DNA of 64,000 nt from Saccharopolyspora kobensis (GTDB lineage Bacteria; Actinomycetota; Actinomycetes; Mycobacteriales; Pseudonocardiaceae): assembly GCF_900108315.1 (NCBI RefSeq), contig NZ_FNVB01000004.1, positions 496,001-560,000 of the forward strand, given 5' to 3'. Shown here piece after piece: positions 35,324-43,900 of this stretch. How positions within the stretch are numbered: position 1 is the stretch's first letter; every line of letters starts with the position of its first letter. The position numbers and the translations under genes were made by a program. The notes beneath the pieces were generated by a model. It was not told the origin of the DNA, searched no databases, and saw nothing but the letters and a program-made list of their open reading frames with translations.

Positions 35324-36406
35324 GTGAGTGCCCCGGTTGCCGCCACGGCGAATTCGTTCTTGGCCAACATCCCGAGCCCGTCGCAAGGGGTTTGGTACAT
35401 CGGCCCGGTTCCGCTGCGCGCGTACGCGCTGTGCATCATCGCGGGCATCGTCGCCGCGGTCTGGATCGGCAGCCGTCGCTGGGTGGCGCGCGGTGGCGCC
35501 GAAGGCACGGTCATCGACATCGCGGTCTTCGCGGTGCCGTTCGGCCTGGTCGGCGGTCGGCTCTACCACGTGGCCACGGACTGGCACAAGTACTTCGGCC
35601 CGGACCGCAACCCGCTGGACGCCCTCAAGGTCTGGGAGGGCGGCCTGGGCATCTGGGGCGCCGTCGCGCTCGGCGCGGTGGGCGCCTGGATCGGCTGCCG
35701 CCGACGGGGCGTCCCGCTGGCCGCGTTCGCCGACGCCGTCGCGCCCGGCATCATCCTGGCGCAGGCCATCGGCCGCCTCGGCAACTGGTTCAACCAGGAG
35801 CTCTACGGCGCGGCAACGACCGTCCCGTGGGGCCTGGAGATCTACCGGCGCGTCGACCCGGCCACCGGCCTCAACGACCCCATCGGCGGCGTGGCGCTGG
35901 ACCACACCCCGATCACCGTCGTGCACCCGACCTTCCTCTACGAGCTGCTGTGGAACCTGCTGGTCTTCGGCCTGGTCATCTGGGCCGACCGCAAGTTCCG
36001 GATGGGTCGCGGCCGGGTGTTCGCGCTCTACGTCGCCGGCTACACCCTCGGCCGGTTGTGGATCGAGATGATGCGCACCGACGACGCCACCCTCATCCTC
36101 GGCATCCGCATCAACGTCTTCACCTCCCTGATCGTCTTCGCAGGCGCGGTGCTCTACCTGGTGATGGTGCGGGGCAAGCGCGAGGACCCGGAGCTGCTGA
36201 AGGGCAAGCCGGAGTCCGGCGAAGCTCCGGCGGAGCCGGTCGACGCGAAGGACGAGCCGAAGGCCGAGCCGGAGGCGAAGGCCGACGGGGCGGATCCGAA
36301 GGAGCCGGAGGCGGAGGAGCCGGAGGCGACCGAGGCGAAAGCCGAGGACGCCGGAGGCGATTCGCAGGCTCGCAGCGCCGGAGGCGCGAAGAGCGAGAAG
36401 GACTGA
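35324..36406 (+). CDS. lgt: Prolipoprotein diacylglyceryl transferase
   Basis: 360-aa membrane enzyme that transfers diacylglycerol from phosphatidylglycerol to lipobox cysteines. About seven TM helices occupy residues 20-290. The PLRAYALCIIAGI segment, the VFGGRLYHV-like LVGGRLYHVATDW and the Lgt signature GRLGNWFNQELYG (about 150-162) are clear. A 65-aa acidic, Ala/Glu/Pro-rich cytoplasmic tail follows, as in many actinobacteria. The GTG at 35324 is preferred over an in-frame start at 35174 because TACCGT lies 7 nt upstream (leaderless). Confidence 0.93.
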   Translation: MSAPVAATANSFLANIPSPSQGVWYIGPVPLRAYALCIIAGIVAAVWIGSRRWVARGGAEGTVIDIAVFAVPFGLVGGRLYHVATDWHKYFGPDRNPLDALKVWEGGLGIWGAVALGAVGAWIGCRRRGVPLAAFADAVAPGIILAQAIGRLGNWFNQELYGAATTVPWGLEIYRRVDPATGLNDPIGGVALDHTPITVVHPTFLYELLWNLLVFGLVIWADRKFRMGRGRVFALYVAGYTLGRLWIEMMRTDDATLILGIRINVFTSLIVFAGAVLYLVMVRGKREDPELLKGKPESGEAPAEPVDAKDEPKAEPEAKADGADPKEPEAEEPEATEAKAEDAGGDSQARSAGGAKSEKD

Positions 36407-36410
36407 GCAT

Positions 36411-36435
36411 CGGGCCGCGCTGAGTGCGCGGCCCG
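36411..36435. terminator. Hairpin terminator between lgt and higA
   Basis: A 10-bp perfect stem, CGGGCCGCGC pairing with GCGCGGCCCG, with a TGAGT loop, lies 4 bp after the lgt stop and is shared with the convergent antitoxin gene. Confidence 0.7.
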
Positions 36436-36466
36436 TCTCGTTCTGCCGCCCTGCGCGGCCGGGCCG

Positions 36467-36811
36467 CTACCGGGAACCGAAGGCGACCGCGTTGCTGCTG
36501 GTGTCCTTGGGTTTGGTGTCGTCGTTCGGCGACGCCACCAGCTCCAAGCGGACGTCGACAGCCTGCCCGAGGCGATCCAGCAGGTCGATCGTCGGCATGC
36601 TGCCGCCGCTCTCCCACCGGGCCACCGAGGACTGGGTCGTGCCCATCCGTCGCGCGAGCTCGGTCTGCGTGAGCCCGGCCTGCGTGCGCAGCCCGTACAC
36701 CAGGCGCGCCAGCGAGAACGCCAGCGATGCCTCCGCGTACGACTCGTCGTACTCCTCCTGATCGGTGATCGGCTTCTCGCGCCGAATCTGATCGAGCTTC
36801 TTCCAGGTCAT
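36467..36811 (-). CDS. HigA-type antitoxin (XRE family)
   Basis: 114-aa protein with an N-terminal helical region (about 1-35) and a central XRE helix-turn-helix (LRTQAGLTQTELARRMGTTQ, then SSVARWESGGSMPTIDLLDRL, about 41-85). It would bind and neutralise the adjacent toxin and repress the operon. The ATG at 36811 follows GGAGGGG and lies 22 bp after the toxin stop. The toxin-first order is the HigBA arrangement. The likely operator is the palindrome at 37161-37198. Confidence 0.85.
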   Translation of the reverse strand: MTWKKLDQIRREKPITDQEEYDESYAEASLAFSLARLVYGLRTQAGLTQTELARRMGTTQSSVARWESGGSMPTIDLLDRLGQAVDVRLELVASPNDDTKPKDTSSNAVAFGSR

Positions 36812-36833
36812 CTCGAACCCCTCCGCTCGTACT

Positions 36834-37154
36834 TCATGACCGAGTGGGCGCGCACGACTTCGCGCCGTTCGTTCGGGCGCTGCTCCGGATCGTCGTCAGA
36901 ACGACCGCCAGACGGTCCGGGTCGAGGAAGTGGGTCACCCGGCGATCGACTCCTTCGCAGTGGAACCTGAGTTCGCGCAGACCACCTCCGAGATGCCTGC
37001 TGTGCGGCATGCGGAGAAGCGGCCCGAACTCCGCGAGCAGGTCGAACATTCGATCCGCTGTGGCTCGGTCCCGGGTCTTCAAACTCCTGTACCAGTGCTC
37101 GACTTCTGGCGATAGCACGAGCGTCCATCGTTCACCTCCGACTTCGTGGGGCAC
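36834..37154 (-). CDS. HigB/RelE-superfamily toxin (Gp49-like)
   Basis: 106-aa protein of the phage-derived Gp49-like/HigB type. EVEHWYRSLKTRDRATADRMFDLLAEFGPLLRMPHSRHL (shown in parts: EVEHWYRSL, LLAEFGPLLRMPHSRHL) is followed by GLRELRFHCEGVDRRVTHFL and DRLAVVLTT. Such toxins cleave mRNA on the ribosome. The GTG at 37154 has TATTAT exactly 6 nt upstream, so the mRNA would be leaderless and start at the operon's palindromic operator. It is co-transcribed with the antitoxin. Confidence 0.82.
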   Translation of the reverse strand: MPHEVGGERWTLVLSPEVEHWYRSLKTRDRATADRMFDLLAEFGPLLRMPHSRHLGGGLRELRFHCEGVDRRVTHFLDPDRLAVVLTTIRSSARTNGAKSCAPTRS

Positions 37155-37160
37155 GAGCCG

Positions 37161-37198
37161 ATAATAGCGTCGACGCGATATCGCGTCGACGCTATTAT
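37161..37198. promoter_or_regulatory. 38-bp perfect palindrome, operator/promoter of the toxin-antitoxin operon
   Basis: The left arm is ATAATAGCGTCGACGCGA, centre TA, and the right arm is its exact complement. Each end carries TATTAT reading outward, one 6 nt before the toxin GTG and the other 6 nt before an ATG at 37205 on the plus strand. The site therefore looks like two mirror-image promoters within one operator, presumably bound by HigA. Confidence 0.75.
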
Positions 37199-37204
37199 TC
37201 GGGC

Positions 37205-37291
37205 ATGGTCAGTTCGAGTGACGGGGAGGACGACGTGGTCGGTGCGACCGGGTCACCGGTCAGGAGGTCGAAGGCGCATGGGAGGTTCTAG
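37205..37291 (+). CDS. Possible leaderless micro-ORF divergent from higB
   Basis: 28-codon frame, ATG to TAG, beginning MVSSSDGEDDVVGATG and basic toward the end (VRRSKAHGRF). The only support is its position exactly 6 nt after the outward TATTAT of the palindrome. No family is recognised. The remainder of the gap to btuD (37292-37341) holds nothing recognisable. Confidence 0.3.
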   Translation: MVSSSDGEDDVVGATGSPVRRSKAHGRF

Positions 37292-37341
37292 CCGGTCTTC
37301 CGCCGGCGGATCGGCAAGCCGCGTGGCGACGGGAGCTGTCG

Positions 37342-38115
37342 TCAACCCCGGATCGGGGCGATGACGGGTGAGCCGTCGGGGGTGCAGAGGACCGTGACCC
37401 GAGCCGTGTAGCGCTTCTCGAGGACTTCCGGCGTGAGGACCTCGGTGGGGGTGCCCTCGGCTGCCGGGCGGCCGGTGTCCAGGAGGAGCAGGCGTTCTGC
37501 GTACTGGGCCGCCAGGGTCAGGTCGTGCAGCGTCATGACGACCGTCGTGCCCAGCTCTCGGCGGAGTTCGTCGATCAGGTCGAGCAGGGCCTGCGCGTGT
37601 CCGACGTCCAGGCCGGTGGTCGGCTCGTCGAGCAGCAGCACGCCCGCGCGCTGGGCCAGGGCTCGGGCCAGCACCGCGCGCTGGCGCTCGCCGCCGGAGA
37701 GCGTGGCCAGTTGGCGATCCGCGAGGCGCGCCAGGTCCAGGCGGTCCAGCAGGGAGCGCACCACGTCCAGGTCGCTCGCGCCCTCGCGACCCAGCGGGCC
37801 GAGGTGCGGAGTGCGGCCGAGGAGCACGTAGTCGGTGACGGTCAGGCCGATCGGCAGCTGCGGGATCTGCGGCGCGTAGCCGATCGCGCGGGCCCGTTCG
37901 CGGCGGCGCAGCTCGGCCAGCGGCCGACCGTCGACCAGCACTGAGCCCCTGTGGCGCACCAGTCCGGCGATCGCCTTCAGCAGGGTCGACTTGCCGGAAC
38001 CGTTCGGCCCGATGATGCCCAGCCAACCCCCGGTGTCCACAGTGGTCGAAATCCCGGAGATCACCGCGGCACGCCGGTAACCCGCCGAAAGCTCACACAC
38101 CTCCAATCGGCTCAT
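37342..38115 (-). CDS. btuD: Cobalamin ABC importer, ATP-binding protein
   Basis: 257-aa FecE/BtuD-type ATPase: Walker A GPNGSGKST (about 34-42), Q-loop APQIPQLPIG, signature LSGGERQRAVLARAL, Walker B VLLLDEPTTGLD and H-loop TLHDLT. Substrate assignment to vitamin B12 rests on the riboswitch upstream of btuF, the first gene of the operon. The ATG at 38115 now lies 127 bp from the end of btuC because an R2 element occupies the junction. Confidence 0.85.
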   Translation of the reverse strand: MSRLEVCELSAGYRRAAVISGISTTVDTGGWLGIIGPNGSGKSTLLKAIAGLVRHRGSVLVDGRPLAELRRRERARAIGYAPQIPQLPIGLTVTDYVLLGRTPHLGPLGREGASDLDVVRSLLDRLDLARLADRQLATLSGGERQRAVLARALAQRAGVLLLDEPTTGLDVGHAQALLDLIDELRRELGTTVVMTLHDLTLAAQYAERLLLLDTGRPAAEGTPTEVLTPEVLEKRYTARVTVLCTPDGSPVIAPIRG

Positions 38116-38116
38116 G

Positions 38117-38244
38117 CCAGTCCCGCCTCCTGCTCGACCGCACCCCAGGGGAACGTGACGCACCCCGGCCACGAGAACCCCGCGAACGCAAGATCAACTG
38201 CAAAGGCGGCCGCCACCGTGAATCGCCGAGGGGCGGGACTGCTC
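38117..38244 (+). repeat. R2 element, copy C, inserted at the btuC/btuD junction
   Basis: R2 copy (core from 38131) with inverted ends: AGTCCCGCC at the left and GGCGGGACT at the right. The 7-mer GCTCATG flanks it on both sides (38110-38116 and 38241-38247). Removing the element and one 7-mer would restore an ATGA stop/start overlap between btuC and btuD with AGGAGG in place. This is strong evidence for insertion with target duplication. On the minus strand the element end also provides AGGAGG 10 nt before the btuD ATG. Confidence 0.8.
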
Positions 38245-39268
38245 ATGCGCGCCTCCTGTGGAGCAGTGCGGCGAAGAACGGGGCTCCGGTGAAGGCCGTG
38301 ATCACGCCGATCGGGATCTCCGCGGGTGCCAGCAGGGTGCGGGCCAGCATGTCCGCCAGCACCAGGAACACGCCGCCGAACAGCAGCGACATCGGCACGA
38401 TGATCCGGAAGCTGCCGCCCATCGCCAACCGCACCAGGTGCGGCACGACCAGGCCGACGAAGCCGATCAGGCCCGCCGTGGACACCGCCGCCGCGGTGGC
38501 CAGCGATGCCGCCACCAGCACCAGCAGCCGCACCCGTCCCGGGTGCACGCCGAGCGCGGCGGCCTCCTCGTCACCGGTGCCCAGCAGGTCCAGCAGCCGC
38601 GCGCAGACGCACAGCACGACCGCCGAGAGCACCAGGTACGGCAGCACGATCAGCACTTCGCGCCAGCCCGTGGTGGACAGCCGCCCGAGGATCCACATGT
38701 AGACCTGCTGCAGCGAATCCACCCGCAGCTGCTGCACGAAGGTCTGCCCGGCGGTGAGGAACGCACCGACGGCGACACCGGCCAGCACCAGCGTCGCGGT
38801 GTCGCGCCCCGCCGAACGCCCGACCAGCCAGGTCAGGCCGACCCCGCCGAGCGCGCCGGCGAAGGCCGCGGCCTGCACCGGGACGGACAGCGCGGCGTGC
38901 GGCGCACCGGTGATCACCAGCGTCACCGCGAAACCGGCGCCCGCCGCCGCACCCAGCAGGTACGGGTCGGCCAGCGGGTTGCGGAACACGCCCTGGAACG
39001 CCGCGCCGGACACCGCCAGCGCGCCGCCGACCAGCACCGCGAGCACCACCCTGGGCACCCGCAGGTGCCAGAGGATGGCCGCCTCGCGCTCCGACAGCGG
39101 CGAGACGCCGCCGGTGAGCTGCGCGACGATCTCGGCGAACACCCGCTGCCAGCCGAGCTCGGCCGCCCCGAGCAGCACCGACAGCAGGACGCTGGCCACC
39201 AGCGCCGCGACCCCGAGCACCAGGTGCCGGGGTCGCAGCTTGGTCTGCGTCAGGGGAGTGCCCGTCAC
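38243..39268 (-). CDS. btuC: Cobalamin ABC importer, permease
   Basis: 341-aa FecCD/BtuC-type permease with about ten TM helices. LWHLRVPRVVLAVLVGGALAVSGAAFQGVFRNPLADP (in parts: RVPRVVLAVLVGGALAVSG and FRNPLADPYLLG) is the family signature. GLIGFVGLVVPHLVRLAMG near 265 is the ATPase contact region. The GTG at 39268 overlaps the btuF stop (GTGA). The gene ends in AGGAGGCGCGCATGA, whose ATGA once overlapped the btuD start, now split off by R2. Confidence 0.9.
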   Translation of the reverse strand: MTGTPLTQTKLRPRHLVLGVAALVASVLLSVLLGAAELGWQRVFAEIVAQLTGGVSPLSEREAAILWHLRVPRVVLAVLVGGALAVSGAAFQGVFRNPLADPYLLGAAAGAGFAVTLVITGAPHAALSVPVQAAAFAGALGGVGLTWLVGRSAGRDTATLVLAGVAVGAFLTAGQTFVQQLRVDSLQQVYMWILGRLSTTGWREVLIVLPYLVLSAVVLCVCARLLDLLGTGDEEAAALGVHPGRVRLLVLVAASLATAAAVSTAGLIGFVGLVVPHLVRLAMGGSFRIIVPMSLLFGGVFLVLADMLARTLLAPAEIPIGVITAFTGAPFFAALLHRRRA

Positions 39269-40206
39269 CCCTGCTGCGCCTTGGAGACCCCATCGGCGAT
39301 GGAGCGCACCATGTCGACCACTCGCGGGCCCCACCGGCTGGCGATGTCGTCGTCGAGTTCGAAGACGTGCTGCGTGCGCACCGCGTCCAGGGTGTTCCAG
39401 CCCGGCCGCTCGGCGACCGACGCGGAGGTGACCTGGCAGCACTTGACGTCCGACAGGAAGATCAGCTTCGGGTTGGCCTGCAGGATGTGCTCCTCGGACA
39501 GCTGCGGGAAGTCGCCGCCCGCAGGGTCGGCGATGTTGTGCAGGCCGAACAGGCTGTAGACGTTGCCGACGAAGCTGGTCGAAGTCGCGGTGTAGTGGTC
39601 CGGGCTGACCTCGTGGTAGTAGGTCAGCGGCTCCGGCGGCTTCGGGGTGTCGCGCACGATCTCGTCGATCTCGGCGCGCATCCTGGCCACCAGCTCGGCG
39701 GCCTGCTGGGTGTGCCCGGTGGCCTGGCCCAGCACCTCGATCTGCCGGTACGCCTCGTCCAGGTTCGCCGCCGCCGGGGTGAGCAGGGTCGGCACGTTGG
39801 CGGCCTTGAGGCCCTGCGCCAGCTGGCTGGAGCTGTCCGGCGCGATGACCAGATCGGGGTTGTGCCCGCCGACGGCCGCGGCGTCCGCGTTGAACGCGGT
39901 GAGGTCGCTGCGCGGCGCCTGAGCCGGGAAGTTGGAGAACTGGTCGACCGCGATGACCTGGTCCCCGGCGCCGATGGCGTAGAGGGTCTCGGTGGCCGTC
40001 GGGGAGAGCGAGATGATCCGCTTCGGCTGCTGCGGCAGGGTCACCGGTTCCTGGCCGGGCAGCTGCACCTTGACCGGGAACGCCGAAGCCGGGTCGTCGG
40101 CCGGGGCGGTGGTCTGGGAGTGAGGTCGGGTGGCGCAGGCCGTGACCCCGACGAGCAGGGCCAGCGCGGCGAGCAGCAGGGTGGCGAGTCGGCGGAGCCG
40201 GGTCAT
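39265..40206 (-). CDS. btuF: Cobalamin-binding lipoprotein
   Basis: 313-aa periplasmic-binding lipoprotein. Signal peptide and lipobox are at about 1-25 (LLAALALLVGVTAC, Cys lipidated by Lgt). The class III binding fold begins KRIISLSPTATETLYAIGAGDQVIAVD, as in BtuF-type proteins. Two lobes are joined by a long helix (NLDEAYRQIEVLGQATGHTQ). The ATG at 40206 follows GGGAAG and comes directly after a cobalamin riboswitch, which identifies the ligand class. It is first in the btuFCD operon. Confidence 0.88.
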   Translation of the reverse strand: MTRLRRLATLLLAALALLVGVTACATRPHSQTTAPADDPASAFPVKVQLPGQEPVTLPQQPKRIISLSPTATETLYAIGAGDQVIAVDQFSNFPAQAPRSDLTAFNADAAAVGGHNPDLVIAPDSSSQLAQGLKAANVPTLLTPAAANLDEAYRQIEVLGQATGHTQQAAELVARMRAEIDEIVRDTPKPPEPLTYYHEVSPDHYTATSTSFVGNVYSLFGLHNIADPAGGDFPQLSEEHILQANPKLIFLSDVKCCQVTSASVAERPGWNTLDAVRTQHVFELDDDIASRWGPRVVDMVRSIADGVSKAQQG

Positions 40207-40254
40207 GTCTTCCCTACGTTTCGGCCGGTGCACGGGGGCGCGGCCGGGGAAGCC

Positions 40255-40425
40255 GACACCGCACCCCTGCACCGGGAGTGGCGGACATCGACACCACGCG
40301 CAAGGCGACCTGGCTCGTGCCCGGTGGCGCACCGGGCCATCGCAGTTGCGGCACAGCACCGGGTTCGCACCGGTTTCGCTTGGCGCTGGCGTCCCGCGAG
40401 CACCCGTGGCCGGGCACTCTGAGCT
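40255..40425 (-). ncRNA. Cobalamin riboswitch
   Basis: On the minus strand, upstream of btuF, the conserved core reads GAAACCGGTGCGAACCCGG then TGCTGTGCCGCAACTGCGATGG (40338-40378), followed by a hairpin and GCCAGGTCGCC (40304-40314), the AdoCbl-riboswitch core and downstream box. GGGTGC and GGGACGCC segments near 40395-40415 would form the 5' side. Binding of B12 should repress import. Outer boundaries are approximate. Confidence 0.88.
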
Positions 40426-40601
40426 GCAAAGATATCAGGGGTCGATCAACCCGCCGAGCGGCTGCGGGGTGTCGTCGGGCACGGGCGGCCGAGGTGGCGA
40501 CCGAGTGGCCGGATCCGGCCACGGACGGTGTTCACCGGAGCACTCTTTCTCGTAGTATTCCCGCACGGGAAGCGCGCACGAACAGCCCGCACAGCCAGCC
40601 C

Positions 40602-40715
40602 CCACCCCACCGCACCGCAGGGGACCGTGACGCGACCCAGCCCGGGGAGCCTCGAAAACGCACGATCAACGCCGAACGCCACCACCACTGAAAAACGCGG
40701 AGAGGCGGAACTGGG
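40602..40715 (+). repeat. R2 element, copy D
   Basis: The most diverged R2 copy, between the btuF riboswitch and the gltB promoter. It shares GCAGGGGACCGTGACGC, CACGATCAACGCCGAACGCC and CCACCACTGAAAAACGCGGA with the others. GAGAGGCGG occurs near its right end. No gene start follows at once; the gltB promoter is about 75 bp further. The remaining part of this 750-bp gap (40426-40601) shows nothing recognisable. Confidence 0.7.
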
Positions 40716-40788
40716 AGAGGCGGCGCTGTGACCGGGCTCTTAACCCACACGGGTGCGTTACAACAACATGGTCAGCATCACTTCTGGA

Positions 40789-40817
40789 TTGCTGCTTCCG
40801 GGTATCGTGGCTGTTAA
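40789..40817 (+). promoter_or_regulatory. Candidate promoter of gltB-gltD
   Basis: TTGCTG (40789-40794) and TGTTAA (40812-40817) are spaced by 17 bp. The leader of about 155 nt contains the 16-bp palindrome GGGCTTTCGAAAGCCC at 40845-40860. GAGGGAGG at 40966-40973 is the ribosome site. Confidence 0.5.
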
Positions 40818-40981
40818 AGTTCTCTGAACGCTCCGGTCGCGAGCGGGCTTTCGAAAGCCCGGAAAACTTCTGTCGTGACACCGGAATCTGCGGGCCAGCG
40901 CCGTCCCGTGCCCAGAAGTCATGAAGTCAGGCCAGTCGGCCGCCGACTTCCAGCACGAGAATGACGAGGGAGGTCTGCGCA

Positions 40982-43900
40982 GTGGTCTTCTCCGCCGTCC
41001 CAGCAGCCCAGGGCCTGTACGACCCGGCTGCCGAGCAGGATTCCTGCGGTGTCGCCATGGTCGCCGACATCCGCGGCCGCCGTTCGCACGGCATCGTCGC
41101 CGACGCGCTGACCGCGCTGGCGAACCTGGAGCACCGCGGCGCCGCCGGTGCCGAGCCGACCAGCGGTGATGGTGCCGGCATCCTGGTCCAGCTCCCGGAC
41201 GAGCTGCTGCGCGCCGAGGCCGGTGTCGAGCTGCCCGCGGCCGACGAGGCCGGGCAGCGCCGCTACGCCGCGGGCATGGCCTTCCTGCCCGCCGACCCCG
41301 ACCAGCGCCGCCGCGCGGTGGAGGTGATCGAGCAGGTCGCCGCCGAGGAGCAGCTGCGCGTGCTGGGCTGGCGCGACGTGCCGACCACCCCGGAGAAGGC
41401 GGGCGTGGGCACCACGGCGCTCAAGTGCATGCCGCACTTCGCGACCCTGCTCGTCGCCGGGCAGCGCGACGAGGCGGGCGTGGCGCTGGACCGCCTGGCG
41501 TTCTGCCTGCGCAAGCGCGCCGAGCGGGCCGCCGCGGCGGAGGGCCTGGAGCTCTACTTCCCGTCGCTGTCCAGCCGGACCATGGTCTACAAGGGCATGC
41601 TGACCACCGAGCAGCTGCCCGCGTTCTTCCCGGACCTCACCGACGAGCGGCTGGTCAGCGCGATCGCGCTGGTGCACAGCCGGTTCTCCACCAACACCTT
41701 CCCGTCGTGGCCGCTGGCCCACCCGTTCCGCTACGTGGCGCACAACGGCGAGATCAACACCATCCGCGGCAACCGCAACCGGATGCGGGCCCGCGAGGCG
41801 CTGCTGGCCTCCGACCTGATCCCGGGTGAGCTGTCCCGGCTGTACCCGATCTGCGCCGAGGACGGCTCGGACTCGGCGTCCTTCGACGAGGTGCTGGAGC
41901 TGCTGCACCTCGGCGGGCGCAGCCTGCCGCACGCGGTGCTGATGATGGTGCCGGAGGCGTGGGAGAACCACGCCGAGATGGACCCGAAGCGCAAGGCGTT
42001 CTACCAGTTCCACGCCAGCCTCATGGAGCCGTGGGACGGCCCGGCCTGCGTCACCTTCACCGACGGTTCGCTGGTCGGTGCGGTGCTCGACCGCAACGGC
42101 CTGCGCCCGGCGCGCTGGTGGCGCACCGCCGACGACCGGGTGGTGCTGGCCAGCGAGACCGGTGTGCTCGACCTCGACCCGGCCCAGGTGGTGGCCAAGG
42201 GCAGGCTGCAGCCGGGCCGGATGTTCTTGATCGACACCGCGCAGGGCCGCATCGTCGACGACGAGGAGATCAAGTCCGAGCTGGCCGGTGAGCACGCCTA
42301 CGAGGAGTGGCTGCACTCCGGGCTGCTGAACCTCGACGAGCTGCCCGACCGCGAGCACGTGGTGCACACGCACGAGTCGGTGGTGCGCCGCCAGCTGGCC
42401 TTCGGCTACACCGAGGAGGAGCTGAGCCTGCTGCTGGCGCCGATGGCCACCAGCGGCGGCGAGCCGCTGGGCTCGATGGGCGCCGACACCCCGCCCGCCG
42501 TGCTCTCGCAGCGCTCGCGGATGCTCTACGACTACTTCGTGCAGCAGTTCGCGCAGGTCACGAACCCGCCGCTGGACGCGATCCGCGAGGAGATCGTCAC
42601 CTCGGTGGCGCGCGTGATGGGCCCGGAGCAGAACCTGCTCGCCCCGTCGGCGGCGTCCTGCCGCCACATCCTGCTGCCCAACCCGGTCATCGACAACGAC
42701 GAGCTGGCCAAGCTCATCCACGTCAACGACGACGGCGACCTGCCCGGCTTCGCCTCCGCGGTGCTGTCCGGCCTGTACGAGGTCGACGGCGGCGGCGAGG
42801 CGCTGGCCGAGGCCATCGAGCGGGTCCGCGAGGAGGCTTCGGAGGCCATCGCCGCCGGTGCGCGCGTGCTGGTGCTCTCCGACCGCGACTCCGACCACAA
42901 GCGGGCGCCGATCCCGTCGCTGCTGCTGGTCTCGGCGGTGCACCAGCACCTGGTGCGGACCAAGGAGCGGCTGCGCGTGGCGCTGGTGGTGGAGAGCGGT
43001 GACGCCCGCGAGGTGCACCACATCGCCACGCTGCTCGGCTACGGCGCCGCGGCGGTCAACCCGTACCTGGCGTTCGAGACCATCGAGGACATGATCGCCA
43101 CCGGGCAGATCACCGGTTTCCGGCCGAAGGTGGCGATCCGCAACTACGTGCAGGCGCTGGTCAAGGGCGTGCTGAAGGTGATGTCCAAGATGGGCATCTC
43201 CACCGTCGGCGCCTACACCGCGGCGCAGGTCTTCGAGGCGGTCGGGCTGTCCGCCGAGCTGGTCGGCGAGTACTTCGAGGGCACCACCTCCAAGCTCGAC
43301 GGCGTCGGGCTGGACGTGCTGGCCGAGGAGGTCGCGCAGCGGCACCGCCGCGCCTACCCGGACAACCCGACCGAGCGGGTGCACCGGAAGCTGGAGGTCG
43401 GCGGCGACTACGCCTACCGCCGCGAGGGCGAGCTGCACCTGTTCACCCCGGAGACGGTGTTCCTGCTCCAGCACTCCACCAAGACCGGCAGCTACGACGT
43501 GTTCCGCAAGTACACCGCGGAGTGCGACCGGCTGTCGGCCGAGGGCGGCACGCTGCGCGGGCTGTTCGAGCTGAACAGCGGGCGGGCGCCGATCGACATC
43601 GACGAGGTCGAACCGGCCTCGGAGATCATGAAGCGGTTCTCCACCGGCGCGATGAGCTACGGCGCGATCTCCGCCGAGGCGCACGAGACGCTGGCGATCG
43701 CGATGAACCGCATCGGCGGCAAGTCCAACTCCGGTGAGGGCGGCGAGGACGTCGACCGCCTCTACGACCCGGAGCGGCGCTCGGCGGTCAAGCAGGTCGC
43801 CTCCGGCCGCTTCGGCGTGACCAGCGAATACCTGGTCAACGGCACCGACATCCAGATCAAGATGGCGCAGGGCGCCAAGCCCGGTGAGGGCGGGCAGCTG

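Noticed and set aside
37161..37198. Plain transcription terminator
   Set aside because: The palindrome lies between divergent starts, not after a gene, and carries -10 boxes at both ends, so an operator/promoter role fits better.
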